This document shows, piece by piece, positions 1-8,379 of a stretch of DNA of 43,263 nt (position 1 is the stretch's first letter; every line of letters starts with the position of its first letter). Made by a program: the position numbers and the translations under genes. This DNA is from a virus: positions 1-43,263 of IMG/VR virus record IMGVR_UViG_3300046517_000678; one strand, given 5' to 3'. The notes under the pieces were generated by a model. That model searched no databases. It saw only the letters and a list, made by a program, of their open reading frames with translations, and had not been told where the DNA came from.

Positions 1-29
1 AGCCCTTGCCGCCTTCAGGTGTCATGTGA
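1..29 (+). CDS. C-terminal fragment of the Pro/Ala-rich post-portal protein
   Basis: Only the last nine codons and the stop (27-29) are present. They match the end of the complete gene at 38690-39202 (tail QPLPPSGAM there, QPLPPSGVM here). The gene continues off the left edge of the window. Its presence shows that position 1 is the same genome location as 39174, as expected if the sequence closes on itself. Confidence 0.75.
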
Positions 30-310
30 CTCGGCCAACGACGTTGCGCCCAGAGGTAGACACACGCGAGCGCAGTCAGACCGATAGCCCACTTGATGAG
101 GTCCGGTTCATAGGGATGACGGGTGAACTCATCATTGAGTTGGACCAGGCGTGGCCCTACGAAGACCAGACCCAGTGCGAGCGCGAACTGAATAGCGAAC
201 ACGGCGAGGATGATGCCCCGACTGGCGAAGATCAGATAGGCAAAAAACAGGATGGCCGGGCTAAGCCACAGGAGCATCCAGGGGTCGTCGGCGATAAACT
301 GCAAATCCAT
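1..310 (-). CDS. Small three-helix membrane protein, copy 1 (stop codon cut by window edge)
   Basis: Same protein as the complete copy at 39172-39483, running against the surrounding late genes. It starts at ATG (complement of 308-310) behind a strong GGAGG, 6 bases upstream on the minus strand. Three hydrophobic stretches (about residues 10-28, 30-53 and 71-87) suggest an inner-membrane protein, with a basic C-terminus. Of four differences from the second copy that I checked, three (at 208, 210 and 229) are silent in this frame but change the opposite plus-strand reading, which supports minus-strand coding. The fourth (position 22) changes Thr to Ala. A holin or other membrane effector is possible, but the family is not recognised. 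Confidence 0.7.
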   Translation of the reverse strand, partial: MDLQFIADDPWMLLWLSPAILFFAYLIFASRGIILAVFAIQFALALGLVFVGPRLVQLNDEFTRHPYEPDLIKWAIGLTALACVYLWAQRRWPSHMTPEGGKG

Positions 311-336
311 CTCGATCCTCCAACGATCGGGGTGAG

Positions 337-374
337 GGCGCTCCAGGCTTCACATCACCTGGAGCGCCTTTCTT
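337..374 (+). terminator. Hairpin with T-rich tail upstream of the lysin gene (copy 1)
   Basis: An 11-bp perfect stem (337-347 with 358-368) with a 10-base loop is followed by TTTCTT, the form of a Rho-independent terminator on the plus strand. It lies between the divergent membrane gene and the lysin gene. On the minus strand the same hairpin would sit in the 5' leader of the membrane gene, downstream of a possible -10 TATAAG (complement of 372-377). The structure is kept in copy 2 with one G-U pair. Confidence 0.6.
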
Positions 375-402
375 ATAGACGCCGTCGGTTGAGGTCTGGT
401 TG

Positions 403-3400
403 ATGCCGGGCGTCATCCCACTGGAGGACGCGCAGAAGCTGGTCACCGATCGTCTGCAGCAGCACGGCCAGGACGCGCTGCAGGCACTTCAGGATGCCAA
501 CCAGCCACCGCTGCAGAACACACAGCTCCCCGTCGAGGTCCCTGGTCCACAGATCGACCCGAACGAGATCATCCAGCGACTGCAGCAGCACGCTCAGGGT
601 GTGTTCGACGCGGCGCAGCAGGCGAATCAGCCACCCCTGCAGAACGTCCAGATCGACCCGAACGAGATCGTCAGTCGACTCCAGCAGCACGCGCAGGACA
701 CGCTCGCGAGCATGGGCCAGACCCTCGCGCCGGAGCCGCCGCAGCAGCAGCCTGATACCAGCGCACAGGCCGCCGTACAGACGCCACAGACCACGTCGCC
801 GAGCGCGAACGCTCAGACGCAGGTCGGACCCTCCGTAGCGCCTGGTGGGGACCTTCGTGACTACGCCAAGCAAGCCGCGCTGAAAGCGGGCATTGACCCG
901 GACATCTTTCTCAAGCAGATCGACCAGGAGTCGGGGTTCAATCCTGCGGCGAAGTCCGGCGCCGGCGCTATCGGGATCGCGCAGTTCATGCCCGCGACCG
1001 CACAGGGCATGGGCATCGACCCGACCGACCCGTACGCCGCACTGGACGCCGCGGCGCAGCTCGACGCGCAGAACCTGAAGAAGTACGGCGGCGACTACGC
1101 GAAAGCCCTGGCGGCCTACAACGCCGGCCCCGGCAATGTCGACCAGTACGGTGGCGTGCCGCCGTTCGAGGAGACCCAGCGCTACGTTCGGAACATCCTG
1201 GGCGGCGCGGCGAGCGCAGTCGGGACCGCAGTCGACACTGCTCGCGGAACGGTTGCCAACGCGGTCCTGCCGACGCTCAGCCAGTTCGGCGATCGCGAGC
1301 TCAACAGCGCCGAAGCCTATTCCGCGTGCGGACCCGCCGCCGCCGTGCGTTTTGCACAGATGTTCGGACGCAACCCGACCCTCAGGGAAGCGGTCGACCT
1401 GGCGAAGAATGTCGGCTGGACCGCGGACACGGGCATGGCCGGCTTGCAGTCCGAGAGCAAGCTGTTCGACGAAATGAATATTCCGCACCGCGTCATCGGC
1501 GCCGACTGGCAGGCGTTCGCCAGGGAAGCGCAGTCGGGCAACCCGGTTACGCTCAGCACGCCCGGTCACTACTTCACGGCGGATGCGTACGACCCGAAGA
1601 CGGGCGCGTTCCACGTCGGCTCGAGCGGCACCGATCTGCGCCAGGGCAAAGAGTGGATGACTCCGGCGGAGATGGAAGCGGTGATGGGACCGTTGCAGGG
1701 TGGTCTCGCCGCGGACAACCCCAACATTCCAGGCACCTCGCCGCTGTCGCAGGGCACTCGGCCAGCGCCGGCTCCCACCAACATCGTCGAGCAAGGTGCG
1801 AGTGTGCTCGCGGGCGGTCTCCAGCAGGTCGACAGCGCAGTCAAGAATGCGGCTCAGAATGTCGGCGGCGCGATCTCGTCCGCGGTCAACGATCCGAATG
1901 CGGCCGTGTCCAACGTCGGTCAAGCCATCGAGCAGAACCAGGCCAACCCGCCGTTGATGGGAGTACGCAACCAGATCGCGAACGCACCGGTCATCGGTGG
2001 CGCGCTGGGGATGCTGCGCGGACCTGAGTTGTTGAGCGACGAGGAGATTCTTCAGCAGCCGCAGGCCGATACCGCGCGGCAATTGCTCGAGCAGTTCCGT
2101 CAGGCGAGCGTCTCGAAGGGGGTCACGGTTCCGCCAGTCACCGACCAGGATGTCGCCGGCGCTGCTCGGACCATGCTGGAAGGTCAGGCGATCGCGATGA
2201 CGGGCCGCGGGATTGGGCGCGAGCCGTTGCCGGCTGAGCCTGGTGCAGTCACTCCACCGTCTGCTGCTCCAGCGGAGCCTGCGAGCACTCGGATGTACCA
2301 CGGCACCGGCGCGGCGTTCGACCGACCAGGCCAGTTCTCGGATGAGAGCCTGTACGGTCCGGGCTACTACGTGACCAGTGATCCGCGCGTGGCGGGTGGA
2401 AACGTAGCCAAAGGTGGCGAGCCGGTTGGGACGCTCAAACTGGCTGACGACATTACGCCGGTGACGCGTTCTCCGGGTGAGGTGCTTAGTCCGGGTTACG
2501 CACAGGAGCGCACCGGTGCGCCATTGACGGTTAGCGACGTGAGTCGCATTCATAGCGTCCTGGCATCGTCGCCCGAGATGAACCCCGACGTTGCCCGCTA
2601 CATCGGGGGCAGCGCTTCTCCGATCACATCGGAGCTTCTTGGGATGACTCCAGACGCAGCCGCGAGCCGTCTCCGCGCCACGCTCAGTGCATTGAAGATG
2701 CCGATGGAACAGCAAGACGCTGTAATTGCCCGAGCGTTGCCAATGGACGCGGGGCCGAACGTCCGCGCGGTGGACGTGCCGAAGAACCTGAAGCTGCTGG
2801 ACGTGGAAGCAACGATTTCTCCTGATGAAGTACGTGCGATAGCGGCAACGACGCCACCCAATAGCAAGCTCAACGCGATGATTGCCATCTGGGACAAAAG
2901 CGGCAAGATCAACGACCTGCCGGGTCAGTACGTCTACAGCGCCCTGAATGATGTGGGTGGCGGCAGGGTGGCTCCGGGCAACGTCGAGGCAAACCGAATC
3001 CTGCAAGCCGCTGGCTACGATGGGATCACATATCAGGGTGGCAGCCGCATCCCGATGACCGACACGAGCGGCGCGCCAATTGAGCATCAGGCGACGGTGG
3101 TGTTCCCCGAGTCGCTGGACAAGATCCGCAACGCCATCAGCGGTCGTCAGGGTGGCGCGGTGGACCTGCTGCTCGCTGCACGGCTCGGCGGCACGGTCGC
3201 GGGTGGCGCTGCCGGCTACGCGACCACTCCTGAAGACGCCAGCCCACAGGAACGGATTGCGCGCACCGCAGCAGGCGCGGGAGCTGGTCTGCTCGCAACC
3301 AATACTGCGGCAGGATTCGCCGGTGCTGGTCCGCTCGAGCGACAGGTGTTCGAGAATCTTCAGAGCCTGCGCGAGACGCGCTTTCCTCCAACCAGACCGT

Positions 3401-5223
3401 CGCAACCGCCAACCCGAGGACCAATCGCTCAGGCGGTCGACCTCACCAAGCAGTCCATGCTGTCGAATCCCGCGACGCACATCGCCAACGTCATCGGCAA
3501 CACCATCGAGCTCGCGCGTCAGCCCGTGGCGCTCACGCTGGGCGGTCGCGGAGCCGATGCGGTGGCAGGCGTCAGTGCGGTAGGTCGTGCGCTCCCAGAG
3601 GCTGTCGGCGCTGCAGTCTCAGCGTTGCGCGGCAGACAGCTCGGCACGCTGGAACGTCCCGGCGGCACCATCGGAGGTCCTGGTGTCGGCGGCGCGGTCA
3701 AGTCGTCGGTGTTCCGTGCGCTGTCCGCTTCGGACGCATTCACCCGCACGCTGGGCGAGTACCAGGGCATGGCCGCAGAGGCGAGCAGGCTGTTGCGCGA
3801 AGCTGGCATGTCGGCAAGCGATCCGCAGGCAGAGAGCTATCTGGCAAGGCACGCGACCGACCTCTATCGCGCAGGGACGCGCGCCGGCGCGCAGAGCGTC
3901 TTCGGCCGTGTTGCCAGCACCGAGCAGGGGACCGGCGTGCTCGACAACGTCTTCCGAGCGTATTCCAACGAAAAAGAAAAGTTGCTCGCCAGTCCGCGGC
4001 TCCGCGACCAGGCCGGGGGCGCGCTGATGGACTTCGGTATCCCGTTCAGCGGGGTCCCGGTGCAGATGCTCCAGATCGGGCTGAACCGTCTGCCGGTCGC
4101 TGCTCAGGCGACGGGTGCGATTCGCACGATACGGGCGCTGCGTGCGGGCAACATGGGTGCAGCGAAACGTGCCTTTGGCGAAACCACGTTGGAGACCATG
4201 ATCCAGCTCGCCATCGCCAAGAACGTGGGCGATGGAAACATCACCGGGCCGGACGATCCCGAGCATCCGAACTCGGTGCGGGTCGGTGGCAACTGGATGA
4301 GCATGAACGAGATGGGTGCGTACGCGCTGCCGATGCAGATCATGGCGTCGTGGGCCGACGGCTACGAGAAGGGCGGTCACGACGTACCACCCAGCACGCC
4401 AGGTGCGACCGACCTCGAGAAACTGACCAACTACTTCGGGCCACGGTTCGGCGCTGCGCTCAACGCGTCACTCAAACCGTTCCAGCAAGGGATTCCAGGC
4501 GAGAACCTCATCAGGTTCGTCTCGAACCTCGGGCAAGGGGGAGCGACCGGTGCGGGCCTCGGCCTGGCGCAGGACGCGGTCAGTCGCGTCACCGTCCCCG
4601 GCGCCGCGCGCTTTGTGGAGAACGCGACCGACCCGGTCGCGCGCGACATCAACCGCAAGGGAGTCTCGTCCTTGTGGGAAGGGACGATGGCAAACTGGCC
4701 AGGACTCGCGCAGCAACTCCCAGCAAAGATCGATCCCACCACGGGCGAGGTGCTGAACAAAGCGCGTTCGGGTATCGGCACGCTGGTCGGTGGGCAGCAG
4801 GACGTTGCGTCGCCGCTCACCGTCGAGGCTGACCGGCTCCACAAAGCAGGCTTCACGGATGTAGTTGCACCCAAGGCGTATCCTCAGGATGTCACGATCG
4901 GGGGAGCAAAAGTTACGTTGAGCCCAGACGAACAGCGAGCGGTGACGGAGATCACCGGCGCGGCGCTGGACAGGATCGCTCAGCGAATGGACGCGCCCGA
5001 ATACCAGAACGCGCCGGACCCCAGAAAGGCGCTCATGCTGAAGGCGATGATCAACAGTGTCGACGCGGGCCGCGTGGCCGCGGTGACGAAGGTGCTCGGC
5101 ACGGCTGAGCTGCGCTCGCGCGTGCTCGGTGGCCAACGGACCGCCGGCCAATTGAACCAGCAGGCCGCGGCCCCCGAGTTCATCACCAATCCGCTGAATG
5201 ATGCACTGGTAGGTGCTCGCTGA
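403..5223 (+). CDS. Polyvalent virion lysin/ejection protein: transglycosylase + C39-like peptidase + ART-like domain
   Basis: A 1606-residue multidomain protein, probably packaged in the virion and delivered into the host. Residues 1-110 hold three repeats of about 36 residues (core RLQQHAQ, then NQPPLQN). Residues 150-250 are an SLT-type lytic transglycosylase: catalytic Glu176 in QESGF, GAIGIAQFMP and AYNAGPGN. Residues 300-440 resemble a C39/papain-like peptidase, with Cys309 (SACGPAA), His389 (PGHYF) and a nearby Asp. From Met631 an ADP-ribosyltransferase-like domain of the polyvalent type begins (MYHGTG, GPGYYVTSD, then GYDGITYQGG and VVFPESLDKI near 870-910). The C-terminal half is a helical, Ala-rich region with the phage-typical LSNPATHIANVIGN. 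ATG 403 follows GAGGT at 7 bases; a TTG at 400 is also possible. It overlaps the next gene in TGATG. Enzyme activities are inferred from motifs. Confidence 0.85.
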   Translation: MPGVIPLEDAQKLVTDRLQQHGQDALQALQDANQPPLQNTQLPVEVPGPQIDPNEIIQRLQQHAQGVFDAAQQANQPPLQNVQIDPNEIVSRLQQHAQDTLASMGQTLAPEPPQQQPDTSAQAAVQTPQTTSPSANAQTQVGPSVAPGGDLRDYAKQAALKAGIDPDIFLKQIDQESGFNPAAKSGAGAIGIAQFMPATAQGMGIDPTDPYAALDAAAQLDAQNLKKYGGDYAKALAAYNAGPGNVDQYGGVPPFEETQRYVRNILGGAASAVGTAVDTARGTVANAVLPTLSQFGDRELNSAEAYSACGPAAAVRFAQMFGRNPTLREAVDLAKNVGWTADTGMAGLQSESKLFDEMNIPHRVIGADWQAFAREAQSGNPVTLSTPGHYFTADAYDPKTGAFHVGSSGTDLRQGKEWMTPAEMEAVMGPLQGGLAADNPNIPGTSPLSQGTRPAPAPTNIVEQGASVLAGGLQQVDSAVKNAAQNVGGAISSAVNDPNAAVSNVGQAIEQNQANPPLMGVRNQIANAPVIGGALGMLRGPELLSDEEILQQPQADTARQLLEQFRQASVSKGVTVPPVTDQDVAGAARTMLEGQAIAMTGRGIGREPLPAEPGAVTPPSAAPAEPASTRMYHGTGAAFDRPGQFSDESLYGPGYYVTSDPRVAGGNVAKGGEPVGTLKLADDITPVTRSPGEVLSPGYAQERTGAPLTVSDVSRIHSVLASSPEMNPDVARYIGGSASPITSELLGMTPDAAASRLRATLSALKMPMEQQDAVIARALPMDAGPNVRAVDVPKNLKLLDVEATISPDEVRAIAATTPPNSKLNAMIAIWDKSGKINDLPGQYVYSALNDVGGGRVAPGNVEANRILQAAGYDGITYQGGSRIPMTDTSGAPIEHQATVVFPESLDKIRNAISGRQGGAVDLLLAARLGGTVAGGAAGYATTPEDASPQERIARTAAGAGAGLLATNTAAGFAGAGPLERQVFENLQSLRETRFPPTRPSQPPTRGPIAQAVDLTKQSMLSNPATHIANVIGNTIELARQPVALTLGGRGADAVAGVSAVGRALPEAVGAAVSALRGRQLGTLERPGGTIGGPGVGGAVKSSVFRALSASDAFTRTLGEYQGMAAEASRLLREAGMSASDPQAESYLARHATDLYRAGTRAGAQSVFGRVASTEQGTGVLDNVFRAYSNEKEKLLASPRLRDQAGGALMDFGIPFSGVPVQMLQIGLNRLPVAAQATGAIRTIRALRAGNMGAAKRAFGETTLETMIQLAIAKNVGDGNITGPDDPEHPNSVRVGGNWMSMNEMGAYALPMQIMASWADGYEKGGHDVPPSTPGATDLEKLTNYFGPRFGAALNASLKPFQQGIPGENLIRFVSNLGQGGATGAGLGLAQDAVSRVTVPGAARFVENATDPVARDINRKGVSSLWEGTMANWPGLAQQLPAKIDPTTGEVLNKARSGIGTLVGGQQDVASPLTVEADRLHKAGFTDVVAPKAYPQDVTIGGAKVTLSPDEQRAVTEITGAALDRIAQRMDAPEYQNAPDPRKALMLKAMINSVDAGRVAAVTKVLGTAELRSRVLGGQRTAGQLNQQAAAPEFITNPLNDALVGAR

Positions 5224-6977
5224 TGGCCAACGTCCAGCAACTCGTCGACCAACTGAACGCCAACAGTCCAGGGGCGAATTGGACGCTGTTCGGCAACGGC
5301 ACGCCGGTCGAAGAGACGGCGCTGGTCAACGTCCCCGCCGACGCGGCAAGTGGGACTCCGGCGACGACGGTCAACCGTGGCACCGGTCGGTACGTCGTGG
5401 TGATCCAGGACAGCGACGGACATCAGCGAAAGCTGCCGCTCAAGGCCGATCCGATCAAAGGCGGGTTGGTCGTTCCACAGACTGGCGTCAACGACACCGT
5501 TGCTGACACCACGCCGAATGCGAAGGGGCAGGTCGACCCGGCCGCCAGGAAGCCAAACCCGAGTCTGTACAGCGGCAATCTAAAAGACTTGTCGTGGACC
5601 GCAGCGGACCCGATCGTCGACGTTACGAAGAGCGCTCCCCAGGCGTCGCAGGACCTCATCAACGACAAGAGCAAGGCGGACGCTGAACAGTCGCGAGCGT
5701 CGGCCGACTATGCAACTGCCCAAGCCGATGCAGTGCGCGCGAAGCAGGCGTTGGACAACGACCCGCAGAATCGCGCGTTGCAGGACGCGAGTGCACAAGC
5801 AACGCAGGCGCTCAACGCCGCACAGGCCAGGGCCCAGGACGCGAACGCTGCGGCCACCGCGGCTGACACCGCGCTCAAGCAGCAAGCGGCACCGGGTCAG
5901 ATCGCGCTGACCGATGCGCAGCGGCAGGCCCAGGAAGCGAACGCGGTCAAGACTGCCGCGACGACTCCGTCCGAGATCAACCTGAACCAGGCCCAGGCTG
6001 CGGCGAACCTGGCGACCGCGGCGAAGGCGGCCGAGCCGACGGTGCTCACCGCGGACACCGTCGCGCCGCTCATCATGACGATGAATCCGGCGACCGGGAA
6101 GATCGAGTCGCAGCCCAACGGGAACCGGATCACGGCAAGCGAAGCGACGTCGCAGCTCGCCCAGCAGTTGGGTGTCAAGGTCGCTCAGGGCTCGATGTCC
6201 GAAAAGGACGCCCAGGACCTGATTACCGGCGCGATCAACACCATGAACGCGCAGACCCAGCGCATAAGCGCCGAGGCAGCGCAGCAGAACGCGGACACCG
6301 CGCAGCAGCAGAATCAAATCTCCGCTGCTGGCGACATCCTCTCGAACGTCCGCGGCAACGCGCAGACCGGCGCGGGGATGCTCCAGCAGCGCGCGAGCAC
6401 AGCGCAGGGGATGCTCGGTCAGATTCTGGGGATCGCTGGCCAGGGTCAGCGTTCGGGCAACTTCGGCGGCGGGCTGATGTCCGCGCCGGCGGGACTCGGT
6501 GCTGGGATCGTCAACGGCATCAGCGGTTGGACGTCCTCATTGATGGGTGGCCAGGACACGCTGGATTCTGCCGCGCGCCTGGTGCAGATGGCCGACCCGA
6601 AGTCGAACATGGCAGACCCGGCGATGCAGACCGCGGTCGGCGCGCTGACGACCATGCTGGACAAGTACCACCAGGTCACCGGTCAGCCGCATCCCGCAGT
6701 CGCGGCAACGGCAGCAGCGAATCAGAGCCAGCAGAACGGCGGCACTACCGCGCCGGTGACGACCACGCCAAATCCCACGCCTACCCCCATGGGGTCATCG
6801 GGCGCGGTCAACGCTGGTTACGCCGCGACTGGCGGCAATCCATGGGGTAACGCGCCTAACGGTTTTCCAGCGCCGGTGACGGTAGGCTCCAACCCGTACG
6901 CCTCGAGCGGAGTGGGCGCGGTCGGTGCCGGGTTCGCCGCACCGCAGACTGGACCAACGATTGTGATCCACACCTGA
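5223..6977 (+). CDS. Ala/Gln-rich coiled-coil virion protein (putative internal/ejection protein)
   Basis: 584 residues, translationally coupled to the lysin gene (TGATG) and to the next gene in the same way. Residues about 130-260 and 330-380 are rich in Ala, Gln, Asp and Asn, with a helical, coiled-coil look. The C-terminal 130 residues are Gly, Pro, Thr and Asn rich, with low complexity. No enzymatic motif is visible. Position directly after the large lysin and before the scaffold suggests an internal core or ejection protein, or part of the same injected complex. The family is not recognised. Confidence 0.75.
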   Translation: MANVQQLVDQLNANSPGANWTLFGNGTPVEETALVNVPADAASGTPATTVNRGTGRYVVVIQDSDGHQRKLPLKADPIKGGLVVPQTGVNDTVADTTPNAKGQVDPAARKPNPSLYSGNLKDLSWTAADPIVDVTKSAPQASQDLINDKSKADAEQSRASADYATAQADAVRAKQALDNDPQNRALQDASAQATQALNAAQARAQDANAAATAADTALKQQAAPGQIALTDAQRQAQEANAVKTAATTPSEINLNQAQAAANLATAAKAAEPTVLTADTVAPLIMTMNPATGKIESQPNGNRITASEATSQLAQQLGVKVAQGSMSEKDAQDLITGAINTMNAQTQRISAEAAQQNADTAQQQNQISAAGDILSNVRGNAQTGAGMLQQRASTAQGMLGQILGIAGQGQRSGNFGGGLMSAPAGLGAGIVNGISGWTSSLMGGQDTLDSAARLVQMADPKSNMADPAMQTAVGALTTMLDKYHQVTGQPHPAVAATAAANQSQQNGGTTAPVTTTPNPTPTPMGSSGAVNAGYAATGGNPWGNAPNGFPAPVTVGSNPYASSGVGAVGAGFAAPQTGPTIVIHT

Positions 6978-8245
6978 TGGCTGACACCTACGACACCAAG
7001 AACGGTCAGCAGACCGTTAGCACGATGGCGCAGCAGCTCCAGAATGCTGGCTGGGGTGGCGACACCTCGAATGCCGCGTCGGTGGTCAATGCCTACGCGA
7101 CCACGACCGGACAGAGCGTCACACCAAAGAGCACCAGCAGCAGCACGAGCAGCAGCAGCGGCGGAACTCCCACTCCGACTCCAGCACCGGCAGCCAATGC
7201 TGGTGGTGATCTCGGCGGGCAGATCGACAAACTTCTCGCCTCGATCGCCTCTGGCAACAAGCAGGCATTCGACGAGACGGTCCGCGAGTTCAATCAGACT
7301 TACGGACTCGACCAGGCCAAGTTCACCGAAGCGGTCCGCCAGTTCAATCAGGGTTTTCTCATTTCCCAGGCTGGCGTCACGGGTCAGTACCAGGGTGCGC
7401 CGACACTCGCGGCGCTCAAGCAGCAAGCGGACATCGCCGCGCAGCAATTGGCAGGGGCTCAGGCCGATGCCTCGCTGACGGGCACCTATCAGGGTCAGGC
7501 GACTCTGGCGTCACTCAAGCAGCAAGCCGACATCGCGTCCCAGCAACTCCAGAACGCGATGACCGCGGCAGGCTTGACGGGCGTCTACAACGGTCAGCAG
7601 ACGCAAGCCGCGCAGGCACAGCAGTTTGGCCAGGGAGTGACCGCGGCCGGGCTGACGGGTATGTACAACGGTCAGGAAACCCTCGCCGCGCAGGCGCAGA
7701 ACGCCGGCCTGTACGGGTACAACCCCACGGTCAACGCCCAGGGCCAGCCGATCAGTGCGAATGGCCAGCCGCTGACGACCCTCGCGGCGCAGCAGCAGGC
7801 ATACGCGCAGCAGATGGGCGCAGTGAATTCCGCGGCAGCGTTGCAGGCCAATCCGTTCCGTCAGGCGCAGGTGATTGGCCAGGCCGGCCGCATCCTGCAA
7901 GGCATGCCGACCGCCGGGTTCGGTGCTCCCAATACGGTGACCGGGGTCGGGACCGCGGGCGGCAACACGCAGGGTGGGATGGGCTATCTGCAGCAGCTCA
8001 TCGACGACATCAAGGACCCGAGTGCCAATCAGACCACGGCCGACTCGTTCCTGGGCCAGACGCCGACGCCGAACAAGATTGACTCGCAATCGTTCCTGAG
8101 GTCCACGCCAGGGACCCAGAACCTGATTCTCCAGGCCATGCAGGAGAAGTACGGCATTGACCCGAATGACGCGCTGACGCAGATCAAGAACACGCTGCCA
8201 GCGTTCAACGCGCCCAACACCGTCGGGACCATTCGGAGGGGCTGA
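6977..8245 (+). CDS. Gln/Ala-rich repeat virion protein
   Basis: 422 residues. The N-terminal 80 residues are Ser/Thr/Pro rich. The centre (about residues 134-243) carries degenerate repeats built on LTGxYxGQxTLAALKQQ, a pattern I associate with virion proteins of many uncultured phages. The C-terminal part includes IDDIKDPSANQ and a helical end. It overlaps its neighbours by one base on each side (TGATG), so it is made with the two upstream proteins. Likely a structural or ejection protein; precise role unknown. Confidence 0.75.
   Translation: MADTYDTKNGQQTVSTMAQQLQNAGWGGDTSNAASVVNAYATTTGQSVTPKSTSSSTSSSSGGTPTPTPAPAANAGGDLGGQIDKLLASIASGNKQAFDETVREFNQTYGLDQAKFTEAVRQFNQGFLISQAGVTGQYQGAPTLAALKQQADIAAQQLAGAQADASLTGTYQGQATLASLKQQADIASQQLQNAMTAAGLTGVYNGQQTQAAQAQQFGQGVTAAGLTGMYNGQETLAAQAQNAGLYGYNPTVNAQGQPISANGQPLTTLAAQQQAYAQQMGAVNSAAALQANPFRQAQVIGQAGRILQGMPTAGFGAPNTVTGVGTAGGNTQGGMGYLQQLIDDIKDPSANQTTADSFLGQTPTPNKIDSQSFLRSTPGTQNLILQAMQEKYGIDPNDALTQIKNTLPAFNAPNTVGTIRRG
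7376..7705 (+). repeat. Four degenerate in-frame repeats (LTGxYxGQ units)
   Basis: Protein repeats start with VTGQYQGAPT, LTGTYQGQAT, LTGVYNGQQT and LTGMYNGQET. Two full units of about 33 residues are followed by two shorter ones (about 26 and 19). The progressive shortening suggests repeat expansion and loss within the gene. Confidence 0.7.
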
Positions 8246-8379
8246 TGCCGCTGAAGAAGTCCGGGTCCAAGGCGGTGGTGAGCCAGAACATACGCACCGA
8301 GATGAAAGCTGGCCGGCCCCAGCGTCAAGCAGTCGCGATCGCGCTCTCGGTCCAGCGTCGCGCGAAGGGGAAGAAGTAG
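8245..8379 (+). CDS. Small basic phage protein, DUF6496-like
   Basis: 44 residues with pI clearly basic. The core is IRTEMKAGRPQRQAVAIALS followed by a Lys/Arg-rich tail, a pattern seen in many short phage proteins of unknown role (DUF6496-like, assigned from memory of the motif). The start ATG overlaps the previous stop (TGATG), and GGAGGGG lies just upstream. The stop TAG abuts the ATG of the scaffold-like gene. It may bind nucleic acid or an acidic virion protein such as the neighbouring scaffold, but this is inference. Confidence 0.7.
   Translation: MPLKKSGSKAVVSQNIRTEMKAGRPQRQAVAIALSVQRRAKGKK

Larger units (their letters stand above)
1..4117. repeat. Long diverged repeat, copy A (partner 39174-43263)
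   Basis: The two copies align over about 4.1 kb, with offsets of 39173 (start), 39194 (after a 21-base insertion) and 39146 (after the toxin region). Most of the alignment shows scattered substitutions; the final 127 bases are identical. Interpreted as two strain alleles at the ends of a circular assembly path. Confidence 0.85.

Noticed and set aside
26-403. 125-residue plus-strand frame over the membrane gene (also 39199-39576)
   Set aside because: No ribosome site, and differences between copies change this protein but are mostly silent in the minus-strand membrane gene.
2293-3120. Diversity-generating retroelement as cause of the variable lysin region
   Set aside because: The differences include length changes and all base types, not adenine-only changes, and no reverse transcriptase or template repeat is seen.
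373-3480. 1035-residue minus-strand open frame opposite the lysin
   Set aside because: Arg-rich shadow of the GC-rich plus-strand gene; the plus frame has recognisable domains and a good ribosome site. A similar shadow lies at 39657-40808.
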